The position numbers were made by a program, and so were the translations under genes. Positions 12,516-22,920 of a stretch of 64,000 bases of DNA are shown piece after piece. This stretch comes from Larix kaempferi. Lineage: Eukaryota; Streptophyta; Pinopsida; Pinales; Pinaceae. The stretch spans positions 14,353,501 through 14,417,500 of the forward strand of contig BSBM01000826.1 of NCBI GenBank assembly GCA_027924585.1, given 5' to 3'. The notes below the pieces were generated by a model. It did not search any database. It worked only from the letters and a program-made list of their open reading frames with translations, and had not been told where the DNA came from. Position 1 is the stretch's first letter. The number at the start of each line of letters is the position of its first letter.

Positions 12516-13100
12516 AAAACCTCGAAAGAGCATCCCAGGATGTTACGGGTACACAACTCCGACCTGTAGGATCTCCCAGGGCGCTATTACATGTGACCCC
12601 ACCACAAAACCTCGCAAGAGCATCTCAGGATGTTACGGGTACACAACTCCGACCTGAAATCTCCCAGGGCACAAATTACATGTGGTCCACCACAAAACCT
12701 CGCAAGAGCATCTCAGGATGTTACGGGTACACAACTCCGACCTGAAATCTCCCAGGGCAACGAATTACATGTGGTCATGGAAAAACCTCGCAAGAGCATC
12801 CCAGGACTGATTACGGGCACACAGCCCAACCTATCGGATCTCCCAGGGAAACGAATTACATGCCATAGGACAAAACCTCGCAAGAGCATCTGCCAGATAT
12901 CCCAGGGCGCTATTATATGCCATAGGCAAAACCTCGAAAGACTATCTGCAGATCTCCCAGGGAAACGAATTACATGTCCTCCCAGAGCAAAACCTCGAAA
13001 GAGCATTTGCCAGATGTCCCAGGGCACCGAATTACATGCCATAGGCAAAACCTCGAAAGACCATCTGCAAATCTCCCAGGGCAACGAATTACATGCTCAT
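12516..13100. repeat. Tandem repeat array in the copia 3' region
   Basis: Eight copies start with aaaacctcg(a/c)aagagcat at 12516, 12606, 12694, 12782, 12872, 12928, 12989 and 13047. The first units are 88-90 bp and the last are shortened to 56-61 bp. Each contains 'ctcccaggg...gaattacatg'. The long frames seen in both directions across it are by-products of the repeat. Confidence 0.92.
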
Positions 13101-13139
13101 CTGCACAACCTGATCCACGGCCATAGAGTATCAACCTGA

Positions 13140-13760
13140 TACTCACCATACATCATCCTGATGTATCCATGATCATCCTGATCATCATCACTGCAACGTC
13201 CTACTGCATGTCATCTGGAGCAACATCCTGAAGCTCATCATCTATGATCATCCTGATCATCACTGCAACATCCTGCTGCATGATCCACCTGATCATCAAT
13301 GCATCTACCTGATGCATACCAAGTATCATACATGATCCTCCTGATCATCAATGTATCCACCTGATACAAATACATGATACATATCATCATACATGATCCT
13401 CCTGATCATCAATGCATCTACCTGATGCATACCAAGTATCATACATGATCCTCCTGATCATCAATGTATCCACCTGATACAAATACATGATACATATCAT
13501 CATACATGATCCTCCTGATCATCAATGCATCTACCTGATGCATACCAAGTATCTACCTGATACATATCATCATACATGATCCTCCTGATCATCAATGTAT
13601 CCACCTGATACAAATACAAATACATGATACATATCACCATACATGATCCACCTGATCATACAATGTATCCACCTGATACATATACAGATACATGGTCCAA
13701 GCATCCAACATGATGCATACATACATACATAAAATGATCCAACTGATCATATCCAAGCAG
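13140..13760 (-). repeat. Array of short hairpins in the copia 3' region
   Basis: Short inverted repeats follow one another, each with a 5-7 bp stem and a 5-base loop of form NNcct: atgatc-ctcct-gatcat, tgtatc-cacct-gataca and atgcatc-tacct-gatgcat. At least fifteen occur, in a higher-order repeat of about 115 bp. In the sense (minus) RNA the loops read aggNN. The array lies between the RNase H stop and the PPT, so it would be in the 3' part of the genomic RNA. Confidence 0.85.
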
Positions 13761-13865
13761 AAACCAGAACATCATCCTGATGCTCATCATCCAGCGCTTA
13801 CATCCACAGCCATGTGAAGGATCCTCCTTCCAACATGCTTGGAATGGCTTCAGCAAATGTGTCCA

Positions 13866-14925
13866 TCACTTCTTCCTCAAAGTATCCTTGATCTGAAGCA
13901 CACCAAGCCTCTCTCTGAAGTACTCGAACTTCACCCTGGCTAGTGGCTTCATCAGCACATCTGCAATCTGCTCGTCCGTCGCAACATACAGGAGCTTCAC
14001 AGCTCCTCTCTGCACCATATCCCTGATATAGTGATATTTGATCTCTATGTGTTTCGACCTGTCATGAAACACTGGGTTCTCGAACAGCTTCACACAACTC
14101 TGGTTATCACAGAAGATACCAGTAGCCTCCAACGGGAGATCAAATAACTCAGACAGTAGCTTCCGTAGCCATACTGCCTCACAACTAGCTGAACAGGCTG
14201 CAACATACTCTGCCTCAGCTGTACTCAGTGCTACGCAGGACTGCTTCCTGCTAAACCAAGAGATCACACCTGATCCCATACTGAAGCAGCACCCAGATGT
14301 GCTCTTCCTGTCTGTAGCACTGCCAGCCCAATCTGAATCAACATAACCTTCCAGGTTAAACTTTTGATTCACCTCATACCTGAGCCCATAATCCACTGTA
14401 CCCTTCAGGTACCTCAGAACATGCTTTACAGTAACCAGGTGAACACTTCTCGGATCCATCAGGAACTGGCTCAATGTGTTCACAACAAAGCAAATGTCTG
14501 GTCTCGTGTTCGTCAGGTACATCAAGGACCCAATCATCTGATGATACATAGAGACATCAAATGACTCAGATGAAGCATCACATAGAAGCTTCAGATTCGA
14601 TGCCATAGGTGTGGCCATGGCCTTGCAATCCATCATCCCGAACCTCTTTGGGATCTCTACTGCATACTTCCCTTGTCCAAGGAAGATTCTATCTGCACTT
14701 TGCCACACCTCCATGCCAAAAACAAATAGTGCATCATCCCCAAGTTCTTCATCTCGAACTCGGTAGTAAGCTTCCGCTGCGTGTCGGCAATCAATCTATC
14801 TTCACCATACCAAGTTCTGGGAGCTTGCTTCAAGCCATACAAGGCTTTCTTCAATCTGCATACATATGACTCCCTGTTAGGTCTTGGGACTGCATCCCAA
14901 ACATCTTCTTCATGATCTACGGATC
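13866..14925 (-). pseudogene. Copia Pol C-terminus: RT remnant plus RNase H
   Basis: Reverse transcriptase and RNase H copy element RNA into DNA. The minus strand starts with ESYVCRLKKALYGLKQAPRTWY (RT, 14845-14905 region), then jumps directly to GEDRLIADTQRKLTTEFEMKNLGMMHY. About fifty residues that normally separate these, including the YVDD catalytic motif, are missing. A one-base frameshift near 14715-14730 moves to the 282-codon frame 13866-14714, which is intact. That frame contains the end of RT (PKRFGMMDCKAMATPM, RPDICFVVNTLSQF) and RNase H (GYVDSDWAGSATDRKSTSG, ALSTAEAEYVAACSA, FCDNQSCVKL, KHIEIKYHYIRDMV, DEQIADVLMKPL). It ends at a stop near the tandem arrays. RT activity is impossible, although the RNase H acidic residues remain. 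Confidence 0.92.
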
Positions 14926-17879
14926 ATGGCATTCCATTTCTTCATCCCAGATCCTGGGAACTTCAATATCTTCAATAGATATCTTTCTTGCTGGAACAAA
15001 TGTTGTAGTCCTTTTGTAGGAGATGGCATATGATCTTTCCTACACAACAAGTTAAATTGCATGATTAGAAAACATCTTATAGTTTTCAGAACAAATTCTT
15101 ACACATAAAGAAATATGCCATACAGTCATGCAATTATCTTAGCCAATGCTTCAATACAACATTTATCCATATCCCGTAACTTTCTAGATGCCTTCCAATC
15201 TCTACCAGAACATTGTTAAGAGTGTGCACAACTCCCAACATGTCAGCAAAGAGGTTTCATTCTAGATAAGTAGCAATGGAATGTTGTACAGTGCCATAGG
15301 CTACTTACCCATGCATATTAGTAGTATACTGTTCATCAATGCAATTATTCTAATATGCATAATACACAACCTAATTCTAGGAACATCAGTATATACATTA
15401 TTGAACAGTATTATTTAAGAAATGACAATTCAAATACTTATCTTTGTTTGTTCGTTGGGTGGACTCCCTCTGAGTCTTTGCTTCCTTGCAGGAGCTGTTG
15501 GAGTCCTAATCTGAGGTAGCTTCTTATACACCTTTCTGTTGTGAAATGTAGAGAGATGATCAACTCCCTCTGAATATCTGCATCCTTGCAGAAACTACTG
15601 AAGTGTGCTCCTTTGCTTTCTTGCAGGAACAACTAGAGTGTGCTCCTTTGGTTTCTGGCAGGAGCAACTGGAGTGTGCTCCCTCTTGATCTTTGCTTCCT
15701 GAATTACCTGTTCTTGAACTCATATTCATCCTTGGTCCCTATGCATGCTTATTAGTATCATGAATGTGTTATCCTTGTGATCTCATATAAAATCATACAT
15801 TCATTAGTATACTATTAAAACACAATAATCTCAAGCATGTATAGTCATGATCATTTCAAACAGAAATAATAAGCATGAGCATTCAAGGATTCTTATGGTT
15901 AGTCAAATCATAAGAAACATAACATGTCTAAACCTGTAATTACTCAAGCCTATGACTCTTCAGGTTAGTTGAATCATCAATCAAGATAAGATATAAAATA
16001 CATAAAACCTGTGATTATTCAAGCCTATACTTTCATGATTCTTCTGGTTAGTCATATCATCAATTATAATAATATACATCCAACCATGATTATTCAAACC
16101 TATGACTTCATGAATAATTATTATCAACAACAGTATAAGATCCTAACACAAGGTAGGATTTTAGCTTGATATAGGAAAAACATACCTGGATTAGCATGCT
16201 AGCTATTTTATGTCTAACATACCCGCATAATGTCTTCTGGTTCTCTTGTGCTAGTAACCTGCATGTCTCATAAGTTAACCATTATAAAACTAAGTTATAC
16301 ATACCTCGAGAATGGATCTTCTATGAGATCCATGGCAATGGATGAATCTTTGTCCTCATGATCATATGTTCTTGAACTAGAACATGATTTTTCTTCTTGG
16401 TGTACCTTTCATGTTAGTAGACAACATAAAACTCATACAACATCACAATGTGTTAGTACAAACATAAGTTTCATACTCCTAATAAATGAATGACTTCTAT
16501 CATAATTTTATTAAGGTGATATGACAAGTCTAAACTCAAGATTGTACTAACCGTGATAATATGAAGACAAGCATACCATAAACTTAATTATGAACAAATC
16601 TCAAAACATACCTCGATGAGTCATACCTGTCGAGATCACTTGTAATCTTCTTATGTAAGGCCTTAGCCTCATCTCCCTCTGAAACAGGAACTTCTTCACT
16701 TATGCAAGTGATTAACCCAATCCACTTGATTTGCAAGAACTGGACCTTGAGCTGGATATGGGTTTGTCAGAGAAACCCCAAAAATTCAAACTTTGAATTT
16801 CAAACTTCTGATAGGATAGAAATATGTGCCTTGATGAGCTGATCAAGTTGGTATATTCAGAATTTGAAAACTGCAAAGTTTCACTCCTCAATTTTGCCTT
16901 TGAAACTTCTAGATTCACTGGACGTGACCCTGAACTGGGGTTTGATGAAGCCCACTCTTTTGCCCCATCAAAATGTTTGATCCAAAGCTCTAAGCTTCTA
17001 TTTTTCTGAGGAGCTTCCAGCCGTGGTCACAGATTTCAAAAATTCCCATTTTTACAGAAGCCCTAATTTTCCAATTTTCTGATCAAAGTCCCGAACTAGG
17101 GTCTAATCAAGCCCGGCCTTCTGCCCAACCAAAAATTCTGATCTTGATCTCTAAATTTCTATTTTGATGAGTAGCATCCAGCCGTGGTCTCCGATTACAA
17201 AAATTCCAACTTTCTCCAAAGCCCTAAATTCCGGAAGCCATGAATGAAGGTACCAAAAAATAATTATGTTTTGACAGAAATATGTACCTGATTGTTTCTG
17301 GTGTAACTCCGAAATTTTTGATCCACAGGGTCTGAAAAAGTTTCCTGAGATAGCCTGACCTGTTATCTTTCCATCCTGATAGGTCTGACCTCAATTGGAT
17401 TCTCTGAGAGAGATATATGCCAAATGTCGCAACGTGACCTGTTTTGGGATAAAACAGGAGAGCGAACTTGTACGGCATGCCACGTGTCACTGGTTCGACT
17501 TCGGCCTCTGAAAAAGTTTTCTGAGATAGTGCAGACTGTGTACTACCTGTCACTTTTTACGAAATTTCATTTGGAGCTTCCTAGCCCAAGATATGACCTT
17601 TTTCCCAAGGTCACCTGATTTTGACTCAGATCTGGAAGAGGCAGAAACCCTATATTGTACAAATCATAAATCACAAAGTACAACGAATTAGAGGTTGTCC
17701 TTTGGACACAAGATACCTGGAGATCTTAGCTTCAGCCTGTAACAATTTCAGATCTGAAAACTTCGCCAAAACGGATTTATAGCGAAAGTGCTACGATGAC
17801 TGGTTTTTGCTATATCAAGCCCTAGCATCGTAAGTGCAACAAGTGTCATACATGCCATATCATGCCTTCTTTCAGGCTA
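14926..17879 (-). other. Copia internal region without recognisable gag, PR or INT
   Basis: A trace of the INT-RT linker (TTFVPARKISIEDIEVPRIWDEEME) is readable on the minus strand near 14930-15020. Bases 15440-15700 hold a short repeat (gcaggagcaactggagtgtgctcc variants). Bases 15940-16130 repeat a 'ttattcaagcctatgacttcatga' word. Bases 16915-17050 and 17080-17220 are two degenerate copies of a ~150 bp unit (gcttccagccgtggtc). The 3 kb otherwise hold no coding frame, so gag, protease and most of integrase have been replaced or deleted. Confidence 0.7.
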
Positions 17880-17891
17880 GCTCTGATACCA
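17880..17891 (-). promoter_or_regulatory. Primer-binding site of the copia element (initiator tRNA-Met)
   Basis: The minus strand reads TGGTATCAGAGC right after the end of the 5' LTR. This is the classic plant Ty1/copia PBS, complementary to the 3' end of initiator tRNA-Met. Confidence 0.95.
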
Positions 17892-18542
17892 TGTTGAATT
17901 TTCTGAATTTACTTCAATCTGATCTAGGATCTTAACTGAGAGAACAACATGTACAGCATATCTACATCATATCAATCATGGAGACAATAATGCAAGCACA
18001 CACAAGAGACACAAAGATTTACTTGGGGAAAACCATAAAGGTGAAAAACCCCAATAACTTCCTCAGAGATAGATAGAGAAATGATACAACCAACCAATAG
18101 AGATAGCCATAACCTAGCAGCAATCCTCCTCCTCCATAAGTGCGCCTCTCCTCCTTGAGAGCATGTGTGTGAAGTGAGTGAGTAAATAGAGTGCCTCCCG
18201 CACTCTATTTATACTTGACTTGACTTGCCTTTTTACCTAACTCATGTCGGCTCGAACTTAACCACATAACATAATGCTGAGTGGGCCGACCCCCAATAGG
18301 GTGGTCTAATAACCCTTTGACCCACATGGCCGACCCCCAATAGGGTGGTCTAATAACCCTTTGACCCACATGACTTATACAGGGCCGACCCCAAACAAGG
18401 TGGTCTAATAACCCATCAAGTATAAGTTACGACACTTACAATATAAATGACGACACTTCCGTGTAGAGGAATAATACCATCTCTATAGGAATACAATATA
18501 CATATATGTGAAATACATTCCGAAGTTACATATACATCAACA
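17892..18542 (-). repeat. 5' LTR of the copia element
   Basis: 651 bp partner of 11603-12253. It ends at CATCAACA and is followed by the target duplicate agggg at 18543-18547. Confidence 0.95.
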
Positions 18543-19013
18543 AGGGGATGTAGTCCGAGAGCCGATTATCCACTCGGGTCTTGATGTTTCATGAGGTCTT
18601 TCCATCCACGCCAAAAGCTGCCATAGCTTTTAGCACAATTTGAGTACTAAAAACTGGCTCCAACGGGGATGCTATCCTCCCTGCGAGGTAGCAAAGAATG
18701 CCCGTAGACTAAGTTTCTGATCCATTGGGCGGCTCCCAACCCTGTCCACTGTAACCTGCGATTTGTCTTTTATCCGAAAACTGCAACTGAAAACTGCTAA
18801 TTGCCGAAACTGAAAATATACTGAAATTTTCTGAACATGCCGCAAATTGAAAAAATAACACTGTACATACTGGAAAAGTGCATGCTGAGCAAACTTATTC
18901 CTGCTGCCTATCTTACATTACTGAAATTAATGAAAATGCTTGACCTTCAAGCTTATTTATATACAACCGATTTCCTACCCTACTTGCATGAGCATAAGGA
19001 CCAACTCAGGTGA
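18543..19013 (-). other. E1 3' internal region, copy 1, no gene seen
   Basis: This continues the E1 interior after the copia insertion and matches 45640-46110. It contains repeated 'aactgaaaactgctaattgcc' type words and no coding frame that I can support. It presumably is the 3' untranslated part between gag and the PPT. Confidence 0.6.
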
Positions 19014-20715
19014 TCAGATATTCCCAATGAAGCCTGTCAAGCAAATGTCTTCCAAACTGAAATTTGGATTTATCCTCTCCAACCTGAAAAAAGAACTCAG
19101 TAAATGATAACTCCAACTGAAAATATTTTTCCATCCCTGCATTCCTGAATGACATAGCCTCCATCTTCTTTGATTATTCCAGCAATTTAGCAAAAGGATC
19201 TTCAATGAAATGGAAAGGTCCTACATTTTATGACCAACCATGAGAGGCTCTTCGACGGGTTCTTGCTGATTGTTCACATTATCCATGTCACAACAAGGCC
19301 AATCAAACTGCAATTTTACTTGCCATCTGCCAGATTGAGTTTCATAAAGATTTTGACAAGCATATTCATTTTCTTTGTCAGGAGGTATTGGACAATCAAA
19401 CATATGTACATCATCCTGATAAAACTGAAGCTCTTCTTGGGTTTCAATCGAGATGGTATCAAGACCTTCAAATGTATTAAAGAAAATAATTCCTTCTAAG
19501 AAACAAGAATCTGAAGTTGGATGACATGGAGAATAGCTCATGTGACTATTCTGATCTTCTTCTAAATCATATGACAACTGGCAAAACTGAAGAAAATTTT
19601 CATCCCTCTCGGGAGCATAGATATGGAGGTCATCACCAATTTTATCCGAAATCTCAGAATTTGGAACCTGCTCTTCTCTATCAAACACAACAAAAATATC
19701 ATTAAATTTTTCAATAAAATTAAGCGCAACAAACTCTTCTTGATAGAAAATTTTTGAATGTGAAAGAGGGATTTGATTTTCTGTTTGGTACTTCTCTTTC
19801 CTATGGCAAATTTTTGCTTCTTGGGATTTATTACACACTTGCCTCTCCTCTTTATCCTCACTTTCAGAAAAGAATTGGAAGCTTTCCATTTTAGACTTTT
19901 GTTTCTTATTAGAAGCTCTGATTTTTTGTTTTATCAATTCCAATGAGGCATAACAGAGGGGTAAGCCATCATTTTCACCATGTTTATTTTCACAGGTTTG
20001 GTCATGGATAGTGACCAGATTTTCTTCAATAACGGTCCTGGAACTCGTAAAGTTTTCAGTTGACTCAATACCCGAGTAGTCTTCTTCATAATCATCATAC
20101 TCATCATACTTAGGTGGACTAAAATTCTATTTAATATCATTACCACCAGAAATTTTAGCAGGGTGATTGTAATTTTCCTTAAACGAATAAGAATTACCTT
20201 CTTCTGGTACATCACCGAGCTGATCATCTCTCTGCACATCCTGGGAAAGACTGGAATGCAAAGCGAGTTCTCCTTGTTCATGTCTTTCTTCGAATCCGGA
20301 TTCCTCTTCAATCTTTTCATCGTTATCTTTACTTGATAATTTTCTAGACACTTTAAGGTTTTCTTCAACCTCCAAAGCATCAATAAACATATGCTGCATA
20401 TTTGGAGACCTTCTCTCCAAAAGAAGAAAATATAAATCAGAAGGCAAGATAGATGCATAGTGTAACTTGGCGGCATTCTCTAGGGGTTGAATTTCCCTTG
20501 GCATATCATAATAAAAACTTGCAAACCTTCTGTTAAAACTGGACATGATTTCCCCCTCCTGCATTCTCATGGAGTAAAATTTTGAAAGCACTAGGTCCCA
20601 TGACCTTCTCTTACCCCAAACTTCCAAGAAAACATCAGAAAACCCCTACCATGTGTCTATAGACTCAAGCTGCAAACGGGTAAACCATTTCTTCACATCT
20701 CCCTGGAAAGATTGG
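19014..20715 (-). pseudogene. E1 gag, downstream part, copy 1
   Basis: This is the 3' part of the E1 gag, separated from its start (30706-31231) by the gypsy insertion. The minus strand reads VWGKRRSWDLVLSKFYSMRMQEGEIMSSFNRRFASFYYDMPREIQPLENAAKLHYASILPSDLYFLLLERRS (20127-20627). This is the core of a retrotransposon Gag domain. An acidic tail (KDNDEKIEEESGFEERHEQGELALHSSLSQ) and a second long frame (19221-19943) follow. A TAG after SIDTW is shared with copy 2 and predates the duplication. One T fewer at about 19225 than in copy 2 truncates the 240-codon frame at VGHKM. No zinc knuckle or pol follows. Confidence 0.8.
20711..20715. other. Left target-site duplication of the gypsy element
   Basis: The left copy is attgg. 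The right copy at 30706-30710 is gttgg, one mismatch. The empty site in copy 2 (47808-47812) is attgg. Confidence 0.85.
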
Positions 20716-21041
20716 TGTTAACACCCAAAAAGTGTTCACTACCTCATCTACCACATTATATGGCTCATTTGTCCATTTTCCTACCATATTTCCCTTAAAA
20801 TCCCAAGAAATTCCACTAAAAAGCCTCCAAAAGGCCTAAAATGCCTCCAAAAGGCCACAAAACCCTCAAAATAGCCTCAAAAAGGCTAAAAAACCCCTTT
20901 TTCCTCCAAAAATAGCAAAAACCCCCTAAAAAGGGAGTAAAAAATATAAAATAATGAGGAAAAGGAGGAAAAAACCCTATACAGCTGCCCTAAACCATGT
21001 GTTTCCTAAAACCATGGGTCAGCACTCCACCACCAAAAAAC

Positions 21042-21049
21042 TATAAATA
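21042..21049 (+). promoter_or_regulatory. TATA box of the gypsy LTR
   Basis: TATAAATAG lies here, about 75 bases before 'cttactctgccaaaatctc'. In the 3' LTR the equivalent near 30306 is TATAAATGG, one of the few LTR differences. Confidence 0.7.
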
Positions 21050-21373
21050 GGTGATGGAGATCCCTTATTCCATATCCACAATCAAGTATACCCTTACTCT
21101 GCCAAAATCTCTCTCGAAACCCTAGTTCACCATTGAACTACTTTCACCTTGAGAGCCCCTTTTGGCCCATTTCCACCATTGGAGAAAGAGAAGGAGCACA
21201 TTGGAGCTTGGAGCAACCCTCTCGGACATTGCAAGGAGCTTCATCAACCTTCAAATTGAAGGTAATATTAATACAAAACCCTTGTTTACAAATTGTTGTT
21301 TATTTTTTCATGCACATGTTTTAGAGTAGTTTCTATTTCTGTTTTAGCTTAATTATTTACATTTACTGAACTG

Positions 21374-21438
21374 CTACTAAGGAGTCCCTTCTCCTTAGTA
21401 GGTGCTCATTTGCACAAGCTAGGGGTAAAACCCTAGCC
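21374..21438 (+). promoter_or_regulatory. Two hairpins at the U5 end of the gypsy LTR
   Basis: ctactaaggag (21374-21384) and ctccttagtag (21391-21401) form a perfect 11 bp stem with loop tccctt. Next, gctaggg and ccctagc (about 21419-21438) form a 7 bp stem with loop gtaaaa. Both are repeated in the 3' LTR. Their place beside the PBS suggests a structured U5-leader RNA, but the role is unproven. Confidence 0.7.
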
Positions 21439-21445
21439 ACAGTTT

Positions 21446-21463
21446 TGGCGACTCCCCTAGATT
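21446..21463 (+). promoter_or_regulatory. Primer-binding site of the gypsy element
   Basis: TGGCGACTCCCCTAG begins four bases after the LTR end. The TGGCGACTCC start resembles the PBS of plant Tat-type gypsy elements. I did not identify the tRNA. Confidence 0.65.
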
Positions 21464-22920
21464 TTGAATTTCTGGTTTCCGTTTTAAATTTTTTCCCTTT
21501 CGACTGTCCCTTTCGACCGCCGTACATCGCGTTTTTTCCCTCTGCAGTCGCGTCCCGACCGCGTCTTTCAGGCCTTTACCTGCGATCCGACCGCGGCTCT
21601 CAGACTGTTTCTGACGCCCTGCCGACGGATTCAAGTCTGCTACCTGCGATCCGACCGCGGCTAATCAGCCTGTTTGCTGCGATCTGACTGCGGCTTTCAG
21701 CCTCTTTCCCGCGTCCCGACTGCGTCTGTTAGCCTTTTTGCCGCAACCCGACTGCGTCTTTTTCCCTATTTCCCGCGTCCCGACTGCGTCTGTTGGCCCG
21801 AAAGCCGCGACTTGACCGCGTCTGTTTCCCTCAAACCCGCGGTCTGCCTGTTCTGATTCGCAACAGACCCGCGGTCTGATTTCTGCATTTTTCCTGTTTT
21901 GAGCCCAGCCCCTTTTGCTGCAATATTTTCTGCATCTGAACAGCCCCCTGTCCTTCCTGCAGTCCCACTTCCTTACAGCCTTTCTGCAACATAATTTCTG
22001 TTCCCTTTACAGAATTCTTTTAAAATTTCAGTATTTTTAAAATCATAAAATTTTGCAAGTTAAAGTTTCAATTCCAACATTATTGACAGTTGGAAGTTGC
22101 CCCCCTTGTGGCACTTCTATTTTGGGTTCATCACCTCACGAGCACACACTCTGTCACATAATTCAAGTGAACCTTAAAAAGTACCTAACTAAACCAACAT
22201 TCTAACCCCACTTGGGGAACACAAAAGAATCTTTGTAGTTAGGTAGGGTCGAGGGGATAGGCTTCCAATAACACCCCTCGGTCACTTTCACTTGAGACAT
22301 AGTTGTTGTCCAAATAGGGAACCAAAATCCCCTAGTAATTTTTGGCACGGTCACGACCAGTTTATCAGAGGGCCTCTCCCTTAGGAGGGTTGAAGTCGGG
22401 AGACTGGTTCCGGAGGCCTGAGTGGAATACCGCACTCCATTCAGTAACCGAAGGGCTACCTTTCGCGGTTCGCGGGATATCCCTGTATAAGGGTATTGTG
22501 GTAAACGGACTAAACGGCAGATTCACCTTTCTGGACGTGTCATGAACGGGGTATCTTAGTTGCCATTCTTCTAGGATTGACTACCCGGTGTCCCTCCCGG
22601 TAGTGGGATATCATAGCCACTTGGCTTTCCTACTCATATTGTCTGACTTGGATTTCATCACCTTGCAGAGGATATGTTTAGTTGAGTCAGAATACTTTTA
22701 GTTAGGTGTTTGTATGCTCCTTTACCTCACTTTGGTCTAGTGAGTCCACCATTTTTTATTTTTAGGAAACCTGCTGCTTGTTGGTATTCTGACTATCTTT
22801 GTTGATACTCCACCTATTGTAGCACAGCTGTTGCAGTGGGTGTTTTGAGTTGGTTGTTGGCCTGAGTGCCTTGTTTTTTAGCTCTCCTTCTGCACACTCG
22901 GTTGCATTAGGCTTTTTTGA
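21464..22920 (+). other. Gypsy leader region, no gene seen
   Basis: The first part (about 21536-21850) is GC-rich and made of degenerate repeats of 'gcgtcccgaccgcgtct' and 'gcgatccgaccgcggct'. The rest has no coding frame. An in-frame TGA at 22918 closes the upstream side of the gag frame. Confidence 0.7.

Larger units (their letters stand above)
11603..18542 (-). mobile_element. Ty1/copia LTR retrotransposon, 6,940 bp, internally deleted
   Basis: It has two 651 bp LTRs with TGTTGAAT...CATCAACA termini, a 5 bp target duplication (agggg), a PBS matching initiator tRNA-Met and a PPT, all in minus orientation. By eye I found only one LTR mismatch (a/g near 11957 and 18248), so it is the youngest insertion here. 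Copy 2 preserves the empty site. The interior contains only the C-terminal RT-RNase H. Gag, protease and integrase are not recognisable and the RT has lost its catalytic motif. Between the RNase H stop and the 3' LTR lies 1.6 kb of tandem repeats. It is a non-autonomous copy that would need trans-acting proteins. Confidence 0.95.
20716..21441 (+). repeat. 5' LTR of the gypsy gag-PR element
   Basis: 726 bp. It contains runs of 'cctccaaaaggcc' in the first part, a TATA box and two hairpins near the 3' end. It is paired with 29980-30705. Confidence 0.95.

Noticed and set aside
12630-13139. 169-codon plus-strand and 123-codon minus-strand frames over the same interval
   Set aside because: Both are generated by the tandem array (repeated QNLARAS / SPGNELHVV type peptides) and lie in the untranslated 3' region of the copia element.
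12516-13760. Regular direct repeats resembling a CRISPR array
   Set aside because: The repeats are contiguous or hairpin-based with no unique spacers of constant length, and they sit inside a plant LTR retrotransposon.
22202-22545. Short frames in the gypsy leader on both strands
   Set aside because: No motif and no continuity with gag. The leader of such elements is normally untranslated.
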